From Diploscapter coronatus (taxonomy: Eukaryota > Nematoda > Chromadorea > Rhabditida > Rhabditidae), in assembly GCA_964036155.1 (NCBI GenBank), contig OZ038423.1:45957249-46021248 (forward strand): a DNA stretch of 64,000 nt. Direction: 5' to 3'. Position 1 is the stretch's first letter; every line of letters begins with the position of its first letter. The notes below the pieces were generated by a model, which was given only the letters and a program-made list of their open reading frames with translations, ran no database searches and was not told the DNA's origin. Of the stretch, positions 36,940 to 46,757 are shown piece by piece. A program made the position numbers and the translations under genes.

Positions 36940-37865
36940 CATTGCATCGAATTCGGATGAACGTATCAAAGAGTACCCAAGTTTTTACGATGATAGGTAA
37001 GGATCTATCCATCTTCCAAACTTATCTGTCTCCTCAGAATGACCTATGATGACATTGTATCCTGGGCTCAATCGTTCGATCTACTTATGAAGAGTAAAAT
37101 CGGTCAGAAGTATTTCGCCGACTTTTTAAAGAGCGAATTCTCGGATGAAAATATATTGTTCTGGCAAGCCTGCGAAGAGCTGAAACGAGAGAAGAATTCG
37201 GAGAAGGTGAGTAATGCCCATGTAAATTACATCACCAAAGATCCCCCTTGGAAGTTTTTCCTCTTCCTGCCCTGAGACATTTTTCGCAATGTTCGTTTGC
37301 TCGTCACTGCGTTTCTTCAATCAACCCTCTTATCGGCTCGACTCTCTCATTTCCTCAGCTTCTGTGCATTTGCTATGTGCCTCCAGGGCGTTTTTCCCCT
37401 CGCCACAATCTCATCGGTCAATATTTGCATCGTCGAGAACATGTGCATTCGGTGCACAATGCAATGAGCGCGCGCGCGACTTTTTCTACAAAAGAGGATA
37501 TGAAAATTGGGAAGAGGGAAACGGAACTCCGCTACCGAAAATTCATGAAGACCATTGAAAAATGAACGAATTTCAGATCGAAGAAAAAGCTCGAATCGTG
37601 TATGAAGACTTCATCTCTATACTATCTCCGAAAGAGGTAATTAGTGCAGTGTCAGAACAAGGTTATCGAAGAATCTTAGGTTTCCCTTGATTCCCGAGTC
37701 CGAGAACTAGTCAACGTCAATATGGCTCGACCTACCACCAGTACCTTCAATGAAGCTCAAGATCAGATCTACACTCTGATGCAGCGCGATTCATATCCAA
37801 GATTTCTAGCTTCACCTCTTTATCATGCACTTCTCGTATCATATGGTAATTGTGAGGAGATGTAA
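36940..37865 (+). CDS. RGS-domain protein, RGS17/19/20 (RZ) type
   Basis: This is a GTPase-activating protein for G-alpha subunits, acting at the membrane. Exons are about 36940-36996 (SNSDERIKEYPSFYDDR), 37038-37206 (VSWAQSFDLLMKSKIGQKYF, then SDENILFWQACEEL), 37577-37636 (IEEKARIVYEDFISILSPKE) and about 37679-37865 (VSLDSRVRELVNVNMARPTT, then DQIYTLMQRDSYPRFLASPL). VSLDSRVRE and QIYTLM.RDSYPRFL place it in the RZ subgroup. The start is uncertain. The first in-frame ATG is 37039, right after CTCCTCAG, but the 36940 exon joins in phase and looks coding, so an upstream exon may be missing. RZ proteins usually carry an N-terminal cysteine string, which I could not find. Confidence 0.88.
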
Positions 37866-38990
37866 TGATTTAGCTGATCTCATTTTTGCCGAGTCGTAAT
37901 CATTTTTACTTTTACTGTTTTGCTGTTGATTCAATATAGGGTTCAAGGATCTGTCCATTTCATTGCAGAGTCACTTCCTGACTTATAGTATTTTCTCTCG
38001 ACAAATATAGTGTGCTTTTAATGTCCTAATGACAATACTATTTTGTTGTTTCTGGTGTAAAAACGCGTGAATACAAATGATTATTTTTGCTGCATTTGGC
38101 CCTTCCCCCATCTAATTCGCCTTTGTTGTTCGATCTCGACGACAACATTCACATTCACATGTGAACAGATGAAGAGAATGGACGACAAGAATAAATGTTC
38201 TCTTCCACATCGTTTTTCCTTTTCTTTTTCTTCGTTTTGTTTGCTGTTTGTGTATGTGCTTGTGCTTCTCTCTCTTCCCTCCTTTGTCTCTCTTTTCTTT
38301 CGAAATTTCTCTCCCGAATTTCCATCCTCTCCCTACAGTCCCCCAACCAACATCGTCCATTGCCCCCAGGGTCATTTGCGCCCGCACTCTCTCCCCCGTC
38401 CTTCGTCGTTTCGAATCTGTGGGCGTGTCCTCTGTCCGTCTCTCTCCACTCTCTCCCCGACCGGTTCTGCCTCTGCTTCTCTCGCCCCCTACTTCGTCCA
38501 CCCGTTCTATCTCGTACAGTGCGCGCCGCGTCCCGTTTTTCGAGTTAGTCGCTCGTCTCTTCAGCAAGCCAGTCTTCTTCTGCTTTGGCTGTGTCTGTGT
38601 GTGTGTGTCGCCCTCTTCTTCACCACTTCCCCTTGCAGGACCGGCTCAGGTGAGGGCCAGTTCTCGGTTGGCTGTCGGCAGCCAACCACCCCTTCCCCTC
38701 TCCCCTCCTTTCCCCCGCCGACCCCCAGCGCAGGCCGCTGCAGCCAGCAACCCGCTCGTACCAGTTCTTCACTGATTTCCTGCTGCTGCTGCTGCTGCTG
38801 CCACGGAGAAGGCAAGCAAGCCAAGTGAGAGAGAACGGAGAAAGAGACAGAAGAAGAGGAAGACAGAAACCGGGACGAGGCAAGGCACGCGGACAGGCAC
38901 GCCGGGACGCAAGACGTGACGGCAGCGAGTGGTGTCCACGTCGTGAACAGGCTCGTCCTCAGTCCGCCGCCAGCTGCCCATCCCATAGTC
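37866..38990. other. Pyrimidine-rich 5' region of grainyhead
   Basis: The plus strand is strongly CT-rich from about 38.2 to 38.7 kb and more GC-rich up to 38.99 kb. Long open frames on both strands here have low-complexity Ser/Pro/Leu or Arg composition and no family resemblance. This is probably the grainyhead promoter and 5' leader. Confidence 0.5.
38780..38800 (+). repeat. (CTG)7 trinucleotide repeat
   Basis: Seven CTG units lie in the presumed 5' leader of grainyhead, about 190 bases before the proposed ATG. Confidence 0.9.
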
Positions 38991-41900
38991 ATGTCTTCCT
39001 TCTTCCTCAGTCATGACTATGCCACGCATCAGCAGATACCACCAGCAGCGATCAATTCCAATGCTACCATTCACCTACCAATTCAGGTACTTCCAACAAC
39101 AACAAGGGCTACCCCTCCATCTTTACCCGCATTACCATTTCACACTGCTGCAGCCAGCCCAATCAATCGATTCTGTTGTTCTCCTCTTCCTCCCTTCCAT
39201 TCTCTTCTTCTCCTTCTTCTACCGTATTCCACTATTCCACCCAACATCTCTACATCGTTTCATCGTCTCTCGTACTCTCGATTTGCCGCACTCTTTCAGT
39301 CACATGCAGTCAGCAGTAGTCACTTCGAAAACTTTCGATTTATTGTCCACAGCAGCGGTGCACAGCAATTTTGGCGCTCAGTGCGCAAATTCTCTCCAAT
39401 TATGCGCTCGCTCTAAAATCCCCTGAATCATCATTTTCGGAGCGCTCCACACAGAACTCTCTGCGCTTCTGACTGTTAGCAGTAAATAAACATAGCGAGT
39501 TGCAAAAAATGTCAGCAGCGAAGAACTGGTACATCCATGGGGAGACGCGAAGATAAAATGTATCCACACAAAAGAACCTCCAGTCCCTTTCTAATCTCTA
39601 TGAATTTGTATTGGGTTTAGGTGTGGCTGGCTAGAAGTCTATGCGAATTGGCATCGACGAGCCATCGCCAGCAGCAGCCTCGCTCATGTCGCAGTTTCAA
39701 CTCGAACAATCATCTGTCATTAAAACTGCACCGCCAGGTGGAAGGCAACTCGATTTCCCCAAGAATGAACCACTCGACCTCGCTCCCCTGACGAATATTC
39801 ATGAATACTATCCGGCTGTCAACTACACTCGAGTCTACGAGCCCAGTCTCGGAAGCTTGACGAATCCAGCTGCAGCCCAGGCATTTGCTTTGTCCAATGC
39901 TCAGACGTCAGCAGCGATCAACTACTATCCTTTTGCCACGAACGGTGGAACTCCCGTGATCGCCCAGGATTGGAGTCGTGCAGCTCCAGCAGCCAGCATA
40001 GATGCTTACGCTGAATACCAGCGACATGCGTACGCTCTTCATCAGCAGCATCCCCAGGCAAGTCGCATCGATAACGCGTGTTTCATTGATGACATTTTTC
40101 TAGGACACCCAACAAGCGACCTCCAATGAGCAGCAGCAACGATACAAGGTGGCAGACATGCCGAGTCCCGTGGATTCAGGCATCGGAGGCGACATGTCAC
40201 TCATCGTCAACCCGAAGGAAGAGTTCTTCACCTCAGAGTCACTTATTGAACGATCCACAGAACGAGCTCTATCACATCGAGATTCACCAGTTATCATACC
40301 CAAGTTGTAAGTCTAGATCGACTATTGTTCATCAACGAAATGCTGCTGATCTTCAGACACAATGCTCTTGGATTTCAATATGTTCTGGAAGCCCCCATAT
40401 CGACGTCAATTCGAAAAGAGGATGACCGAATGACTTATGTGAACAAAGGGCAATTCTACACGGTCTCGCTCGACTACATCCCTGATCCGATGAAACCGCT
40501 GAAGAATGTGACTGTCAAAGTGAGTCACTACGAAGATTTTTACGCAGTTGATCTTTTCTCGGTATTGGTATTCCATCAGAGTCACGGTGTTTTCATGCTA
40601 AATTTAGTGGTCGTTGTGCGCGTTGGCGAATCAAGCAATAATATTCACTCGATTGCCTTTATTTTGCCTGTCTTCACACATTTTTCACTCGATTTTATGA
40701 TCTACTGGCAGTAAGCGAGGCATTGCATTTCTCATTGCCGCTTTGCTGCCGGGGGCCTTTCTCTCTCTCTCTCTCTCTATTCACATAAAAAACGCAGCAA
40801 TAGGGAAGCGAAGGCATACTGTAGAATGTGACAGTCATCAAAAGGCGAAGGGAAAGAGAGAAAGGATGGGGGACAACGAAATTGCCCCCAGCAAAATAAC
40901 CAAAATAAATGCCATCACAAATTGCTTTTTATGGGCTAATGACTCAACCGGTGGTGTAGAGCTTGATCCAGTACTTTTTATCTCGAGGATATTCTATTTT
41001 TGTCGAGGCTTTACTTTCCAATTCTGGTTTATGGTTTGAGAGCATAACTGGTAAGAGCTTTCGCTCTGCAGCGGTCACTCTGCTGGCGCGAGTTTTCGAA
41101 CTGTCGAGTTCTGGTTGGTTTCAGAGAGTACGGGAAACCAGGAGGTACGCAGAGAAAGTCGGTTTATTTTCTCGGGAAACCGGAATTACACGACGAATGA
41201 GAGAATTGGGGAGAGAAGAGAGGGGAGATGGAAGGGACAGGAGGGAGTTGACCCGAAAACCAGCCGAATCGGCCGATGCTGAGAGAGAAGGTGAAAACGA
41301 GTAGCCCAATTCGGGGATAGCTGAAAGGAAAGAGAGGATCAACCCAAACGGGGATTTACGAAAGCTTCGAACGAATCTGAGACACAATTTGGAAAGATTG
41401 AATTTGAAAAAAAACATGCAAATTTCAGAGCCAACTGATGGTCGTGTTCCGAGAAGACAAAACGTATGAAGAGGAGATCAAAACATGGCAATTCTGGCAT
41501 TCGAGGCAGCACTCCGCCAAGCAGCGAATTCTGGAGGTCGACTCCAAAAATAGTGTGGGCCTAACGAACCTCGAAGAACTAGCTCACAACGCTGTCCAAT
41601 TCTATTGGAATCCTGCTGAAGGAGGTGTCAAGGTACAGCGTTTTTTCCTATCGATTTTTCGTTTCATTTCCGTCAGGTAGACGAAATTTTATGCAACTGA
41701 AAAGAGAGGAGAAAGGTAATGGCCTTCGAAGAATTGATCGAATCACAAAGAGGCAAGAGAAATAGTCGGTGAAAAATGAAAAGAGAGATGTCAGATGGGA
41801 TCGACTGACTGCCAAATAGCCAAATACATCAACAAGTCGAATGCAAAACAGACACACAATGACACAACCAACACATATGTTTCGAAATCAAGCAAAGAAG

Positions 41901-43305
41901 TATTCTTTCAGATAAGCATAGCCGTCCAGTGTTTGTCGACTGATTTCTCGAATCAGAAAGGAGTCAAAGGACTGCCTCTCCATGTACAAATTGATACATA
42001 CGACGGCGAGAACGATAAAATCCCCTTCCACAGGGGCTATTGCCAAATTAAGGTCTTCTGCGATAAGGTTAGTGCTTCTTTCCACCTAAATGATCTGAAT
42101 CACATGCGATGCGCCCTAAACTTTCCACGAGATAAACTTGATTCTTTAAAGGGTGCTGAAAGGAAGTTGAGAGATGAAGACAAGCGAGCTCAGAAGCGAA
42201 AGGCTCAAGGTAACCGCAACATTCTGCTTGAATTCTACGGTTCGTGTTCAAAGCACCGCACCCACCTTTCAAAATGTCTGTACCAAGTACCGTGCGCTTA
42301 AATCATGTCTATCGCGTTCCAAAATCTCATCCCATGTGGTCGTCCTCTATCCTATCAGCCAAGTTTCATAATCCAATATGTGGAGTTACTGAAGTTGTCC
42401 TCATTGTGAAGTCGAAGTGGCGTAGACTTAACCGACGCAGTTCCAACTTAACTTCATGTGCTCTAATTGTGAATTGCAGGGCGCCAACAGGAAGATGCTC
42501 CACGAGAACAGACGTGACGAGAAGCGCCGAATTCAGGGAGGAGGTGAACTAACTTCCAGACTTCACTTTAACTTTGCCTTACTTGTTCTTAATCTCATTG
42601 TTCTATGGCTCAATCTTTCTACATGTGTTTATGTCGACTTGTCAATTACCAAAGTCTTGATCTGTAGATTTAGGCAATCTATCAGGAAGGAAGAAATCCG
42701 ATGGCGAATTCCACGAGGGCTGTGATCGATCCGAGTTCTATCACATGAAAGAGCTCGACAAACCTGCTGCTCTGTTCAACGCTCCTGACGACTATGATCG
42801 AACCTACCTCGACCCCCAAACTCTTGGATACGACCTATCTGATATGGAGCCTATGGTCAAGCGACCCCGACCTTCTGAACGATGTAAGACCAGCATTATT
42901 GTTGAAACCGTCAGATTATCATCTGAGCTACCCAATTACCAAACAATATTCCGATTCAAGTGTTTCCAGTGATGCTGTATGTGCGGAAGCGTGACGAGCA
43001 GATCTACATGCCTTTGCACGTAGTGCCGCCGAGTTTGGTCGGACTTGCTCAGGCGATTGGGAACAAGTTTGGGATTGATTCTGATAAGGTTGGATAGATT
43101 ATCGAAGACTACCAAAATGGCATGATTTAAGATAACGGGTCTGTTCAAGCGGTGTGCTAAGGGAGCGACCGTGCGTATGGATGATGAAATGCTTCGGCAC
43201 TACGTCAACGAAGACACCTTCGTGCTGGATGTGGAATCCAACGACGACGGCTCGTTCTCGGCCACACTGATAGAAGTCCCACCACAGTATCAATCAACTG
43301 CTTAG
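38991..43305 (+). CDS. grh: Grainyhead transcription factor
   Basis: Grainyhead/GRHL proteins control epidermal and cuticle genes. A first exon 38991-39086 ([20 protein letters not shown]) joins in phase to 39635 via a CTAG acceptor; ATG 39641 ([10 protein letters not shown]) is an alternative start. The Ala/Gln-rich activation region spans to about 40.3 kb. The DNA-binding domain follows: [96 protein letters not shown] and [13 protein letters not shown]. These are near-identical to fly and human proteins. After FCDK the gene offers two alternative exons, then [15 protein letters not shown] and the C-terminal dimerisation domain ([20 protein letters not shown] to [11 protein letters not shown]). 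TAG is at 43303. The intron at 40058 uses a GC donor. Confidence 0.95.
40761..40778 (+). repeat. (CT)9 dinucleotide repeat in a grainyhead intron
   Basis: Nine CT units stand in the intron between the [14 protein letters not shown] exon and the next DNA-binding exon. Confidence 0.85.
42152..42209 (+). other. grh: grainyhead alternative exon a
   Basis: 58-base exon with acceptor TTCTTTAAAG and donor GTAACC. It starts in phase 0 and ends in phase 1. It encodes [19 protein letters not shown], the usual basic segment after FCDK in all grainyhead proteins. Confidence 0.85.
42480..42543 (+). other. grh: grainyhead alternative exon b (tandem duplicate)
   Basis: 64-base exon with acceptor GAATTGCAG and donor GTGAAC. 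It also starts in phase 0 and ends in phase 1. It encodes [20 protein letters not shown], alignable position by position with exon a (9 of the first 19 residues identical, several more conservative). Confidence 0.75.
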
Positions 43306-44448
43306 TCAATCGGCAATATGTGAGGTGAATTTGTGAAGATCACCCCTAATTTTCTGATTATATCGTTCGAAATGCGCTTCCTCTCCCCATATCTGATCTC
43401 AATCCCTTGTTCTCCGTTTGTAGTCATCGGTATCCAACTTGTGCATAGTTTCTTATCTATTTGTTAATTTCATTTAGGGGAGTCATTTTCATTTTTAATC
43501 AGACTTGAATTTAAACTCTTCTCCTAAGTGCAAATTAGCCCCCCCCCCAATTATCTATCTGTACAGGCATAGCCATCCGTCTAGCCGTTTCTCTTCGTGA
43601 TGTGTTCCGGTTGAAATATTGACGATTTTCTTCGAATCAAAAGTCTGCCGCACTTTGCAACTTCGAGAACCTCTGCAAATCGCGGTGTGCTCTCTGTCAT
43701 AATTATGCGCTGTTCAAATTCATAAAAATCAAATTTTCCGAGATCTTGAAATATCCTGCCCATTTAAGAAAATTCTATTTGAAATTTTATACCAGTTTAC
43801 TAGATTTACCGAGTTAGATTGATTAGTTTTGGGTGCTTGTATTTAATTTTCCGAATCTTCGAATTAAATTATAAGTGCTCTTAAGATATGCAAGTTGTGA
43901 TAATCAGATACCGCTTAAAATCGCCTTTCAAAATTGCAAATTTCGCAGCGCCTTGTGGAAATCCCGTAATCAATATGTGATATGCCCCGAAATGATTGGA
44001 CACAAATCCTCTGAGATATATTAATTCTAATTAACATATTTAATAATATATTTTATAGGTTCTATATGTTATCTATACATATTGTATTTCATTAATAATT
44101 GCTGTATGTTACTGAAACACTGAAACGAGTTACTATTTGGGCAATTATAAATGGCGCAATGACGTCATGGATTGTTTTCAGATGACGTCAAAGCGTCATA
44201 GTTGCCTTTCCTTCAAAAATTCTTCATCATCATACATTTACCACCTCATACCTCGCATTCAATTCAATTCTAGTATTACTGCATGAGAAGAAGATCAAAA
44301 TTTTTCGATTATTCATTTTGAAAGAAGTAGAATCTCATTGATGCTTTTTATCTTCTTTTCATCGTTCAATATTGGCACACAATGGTGTACTTCTCTCGAA
44401 AGTAATAAAGTCGAAAATTCCTCGTTGAAATAATAAAAACATTAAAAA
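43306..44448. other. Convergent intergenic region, grainyhead and NME6
   Basis: This should contain the grainyhead 3' UTR and the region between two convergent genes. It has a C-run near 43540, AT-rich DNA near 44.0-44.1 kb, and a pair of CRE palindromes. No gene is supported. Confidence 0.5.
44160..44190. promoter_or_regulatory. Two CRE palindromes (TGACGTCA)
   Basis: Perfect TGACGTCA octamers stand at 44160-44167 and 44183-44190, with starts 23 bases apart. This octamer is the consensus for CREB/ATF bZIP factors. A third partial GCGTCA follows. The location between two 3' ends is unusual for a promoter, so an enhancer is one possibility. Confidence 0.5.
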
Positions 44449-44454
44449 TTTATT
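44449..44454 (-). terminator. Poly(A) signal of the NME6-like gene
   Basis: AATAAA on the minus strand lies about 70 bases past the stop codon at 44524. Confidence 0.6.
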
Positions 44455-44523
44455 CTTTTGTACTATTCATTTTGTTGCACTTTTATCACAGATCTAATAA
44501 TTGCCCCGTCTAATAGTAGTGAC

Positions 44524-46231
44524 TTAATCGTTCTCTTCGAATTTCGGTAATTCAGGTAATAGTGCATTTAGAGAATAGTTCAGAGGTTCGAATATGGACA
44601 ATTCCGATTCCGCATTTTCGGGATCTAGAATTTTATGATAAGCCACAAATGATCATTCCATGATAAAATAATAGATTATCACTTTGAAGCTAATTAATAA
44701 AAGTAGTGCTGTATGCTATATATAATCTATTAAAATTTATGTATAAAGAATGCATGAAGTGTTTTAGTATTCTTTGCCGTACTACCTTTATTAATTAGCG
44801 CAATACTAGGTGCTACTTTTATTAGTTGTTCATTTTGAATTTCGCAGAGATTCAAATTCTCTCGAGTTAACCTGAATTGTGGGCGACATTTCTGAAATCC
44901 GAGATGGCGACCATTTGTCGAATGGAGTAGGGCGAGGCCAGGGGAAGGAGCTTCGAGGAACCAAGTGCGGAACGAACGTCACCCTTAGCTGCGATTGCGA
45001 GAATTGGGCCACTGCACATGTGTCGGATCAGACGGTTGTAGAAAAATTTGCCTGAAAACTAATTTTCAATTTTCTATTGAAACTTTCATGAAGACCAACT
45101 CTTTGTTATTTTTCTTACCTTTATGACACTCATACAGCCTGGCGGCTTGCCCTCTGTCCATTTTCAGCATTTTCGAGCCCTCGAATTCCACTCCCCTCAC
45201 CTCCAGCTCAGTTAGAACTCTCTGAAATTAATGTTCTATTTTTTTTACAAACAACCACCGTCATTGCTTTGTTTTGTTTTTCATCATTTTGAACAGCCTC
45301 TTTTGAATTTCGAGTGCATTTCACAAAAGAACATTTTTGGAAGGAAAGAAGAAAAAGTTGCCTGAAGAGAGAGTAAATAGGGCGGTCAAAGGGCATTCTT
45401 TCTTTCTTTTACCCTATCTCTCTCTCTCTTCAGAGACAAAGACTGTTTGCGTTTAGAGAAATAGCACTATTTAGAAGAGGATGTAGAGACAATTCCCCTC
45501 AAGGCAAATGCATGTGTGAAAACATTAAAAATAGAAGAAAAAAAACCAGGGACAATACAGTACTCATTTTTGTGATGTCATATGCTTTCATTTTCCGTTA
45601 AACTTTATCAAAGTGCATGGAACTTTTGAAGATTAAAATTTTGCCTTGAATTTATGAAATTAAAAGGGGGACGTGGTGGAGGGAATTTCACTTTCTGCTC
45701 AAAGTACGGATGACCCACATACAAATCGGATCGGCGCGCGGGTCGAAATTGATGGGACGGGGGAGAGGGGAGAATAGTATTTGAAATTGGGAGAGTAGGA
45801 AGATAGAGAAGAATAAAATGCGAAATAGTATTAGCATATTAGAGACCGGGAGAAAACTACATGAAATTTCGGAAATCTCTCTGAACGCTTTGGGTGCGAA
45901 ATCGAGGCCACAAAGATGTTCTCTATCTTTCGCCCTCTCTCAGATTCGCACGCTATTTATGCGTCTTTGAAATTACAGGGAGAAGCACGGTGGGGGCTAA
46001 GCGGATATAGAGAAATAGCGCCCGAGGGGATATACTTGGATTTGGACAATTCTGTGAAAGGATGAGAATGAGAGAGGGGTCATCACGATTCTACTCGTAA
46101 AGTTTTGTTCCCTTTCAAAAATAGGAATTCGTTTTTTTTTCTTTCAATTTTGAAAATCGTACATTTAGCAGTACTGGATGGGCAACGATTTCGGGCTTGA
46201 CGAGCAGCAAAGTCGTGCGGCATCTTTGCAT
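44524..46231 (-). CDS. NME6: Nucleoside diphosphate kinase, NME6-like
   Basis: A group II nucleoside diphosphate kinase; NME6 in other animals is mitochondrial. Exon 1 (46163-46231) gives MQRCRTTLLLVKPEIVAHPV, with the family KPE/KPD motif. Exon 2 (up to 45221) gives RVLTELEVRGVEFEGSKMLK and AARLYECHK. Exon 3 gives GKFFYNRLIRHMCSGPILAI, SPYSIRQMVAISDFRNVAH. The last exon adds SDPENAESELSIFEPLNYSL and ends FEEND. The catalytic Lys, Tyr, Arg, Asn and His positions are present. The active-site motif reads NVAHNSD instead of the common N.(I/T)HGSD, and the loop before SIRQ is short. The small size (about 165 residues) and C-terminal extension fit NME6. It follows HERC4 by 527 bases in the same direction. 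Confidence 0.85.
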
Positions 46232-46757
46232 CGCCTCACTTTTACCGAAATTTGTGAAAATTAATGGAGAGTTCAGAATAAAAGGATAGAAGATATGAAA
46301 TTATGGCATTCAAACCATAAGCTTTCAACCTTTTCAAAATAAAAACTACATATATTTATTTACCTGAAAGCACACAAAATAAAATTGATCGTGGAAAAGA
46401 TGAGCTAAAAGTGGTCAAAGAAAAATCGAATCAGAGCCAAAGCTAGACAATCCTGGACTAATCATTGAAAAATCATCGTTACGAAAAGTGACATAAAATA
46501 AATAGTTTTGAAAACTTACAATAAAATCAAACAAAAAATTTCTGTATAGACCGGTAAGGAATGATGATCACACGCGACTGCTGAGGCACCAGAAAATTAC
46601 AAGAAAAATACATGTGTTAGGGAGGACTTATAATAGACCTTATTTAAACAAATTATAAATCTAAAAATTGTGTCAGTTTTTTCAAGGCACTTTCGCCAAG
46701 ATGAAAAAGTATTGCAAAAATTAGATAGGAAACTTTAATGAAAAATTTACTTACACC

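Noticed and set aside
38067..38828. Long open frame (253 codons) on the plus strand with overlapping long frames on the minus strand
   Set aside because: The region is CT-rich, so stops are rare in several frames at once. The translations are low-complexity Ser/Pro/Leu or Arg/Glu and show no family resemblance.
43535..43550. C homopolymer run
   Set aside because: It is a simple mononucleotide repeat in the grainyhead 3' region, without further structure.
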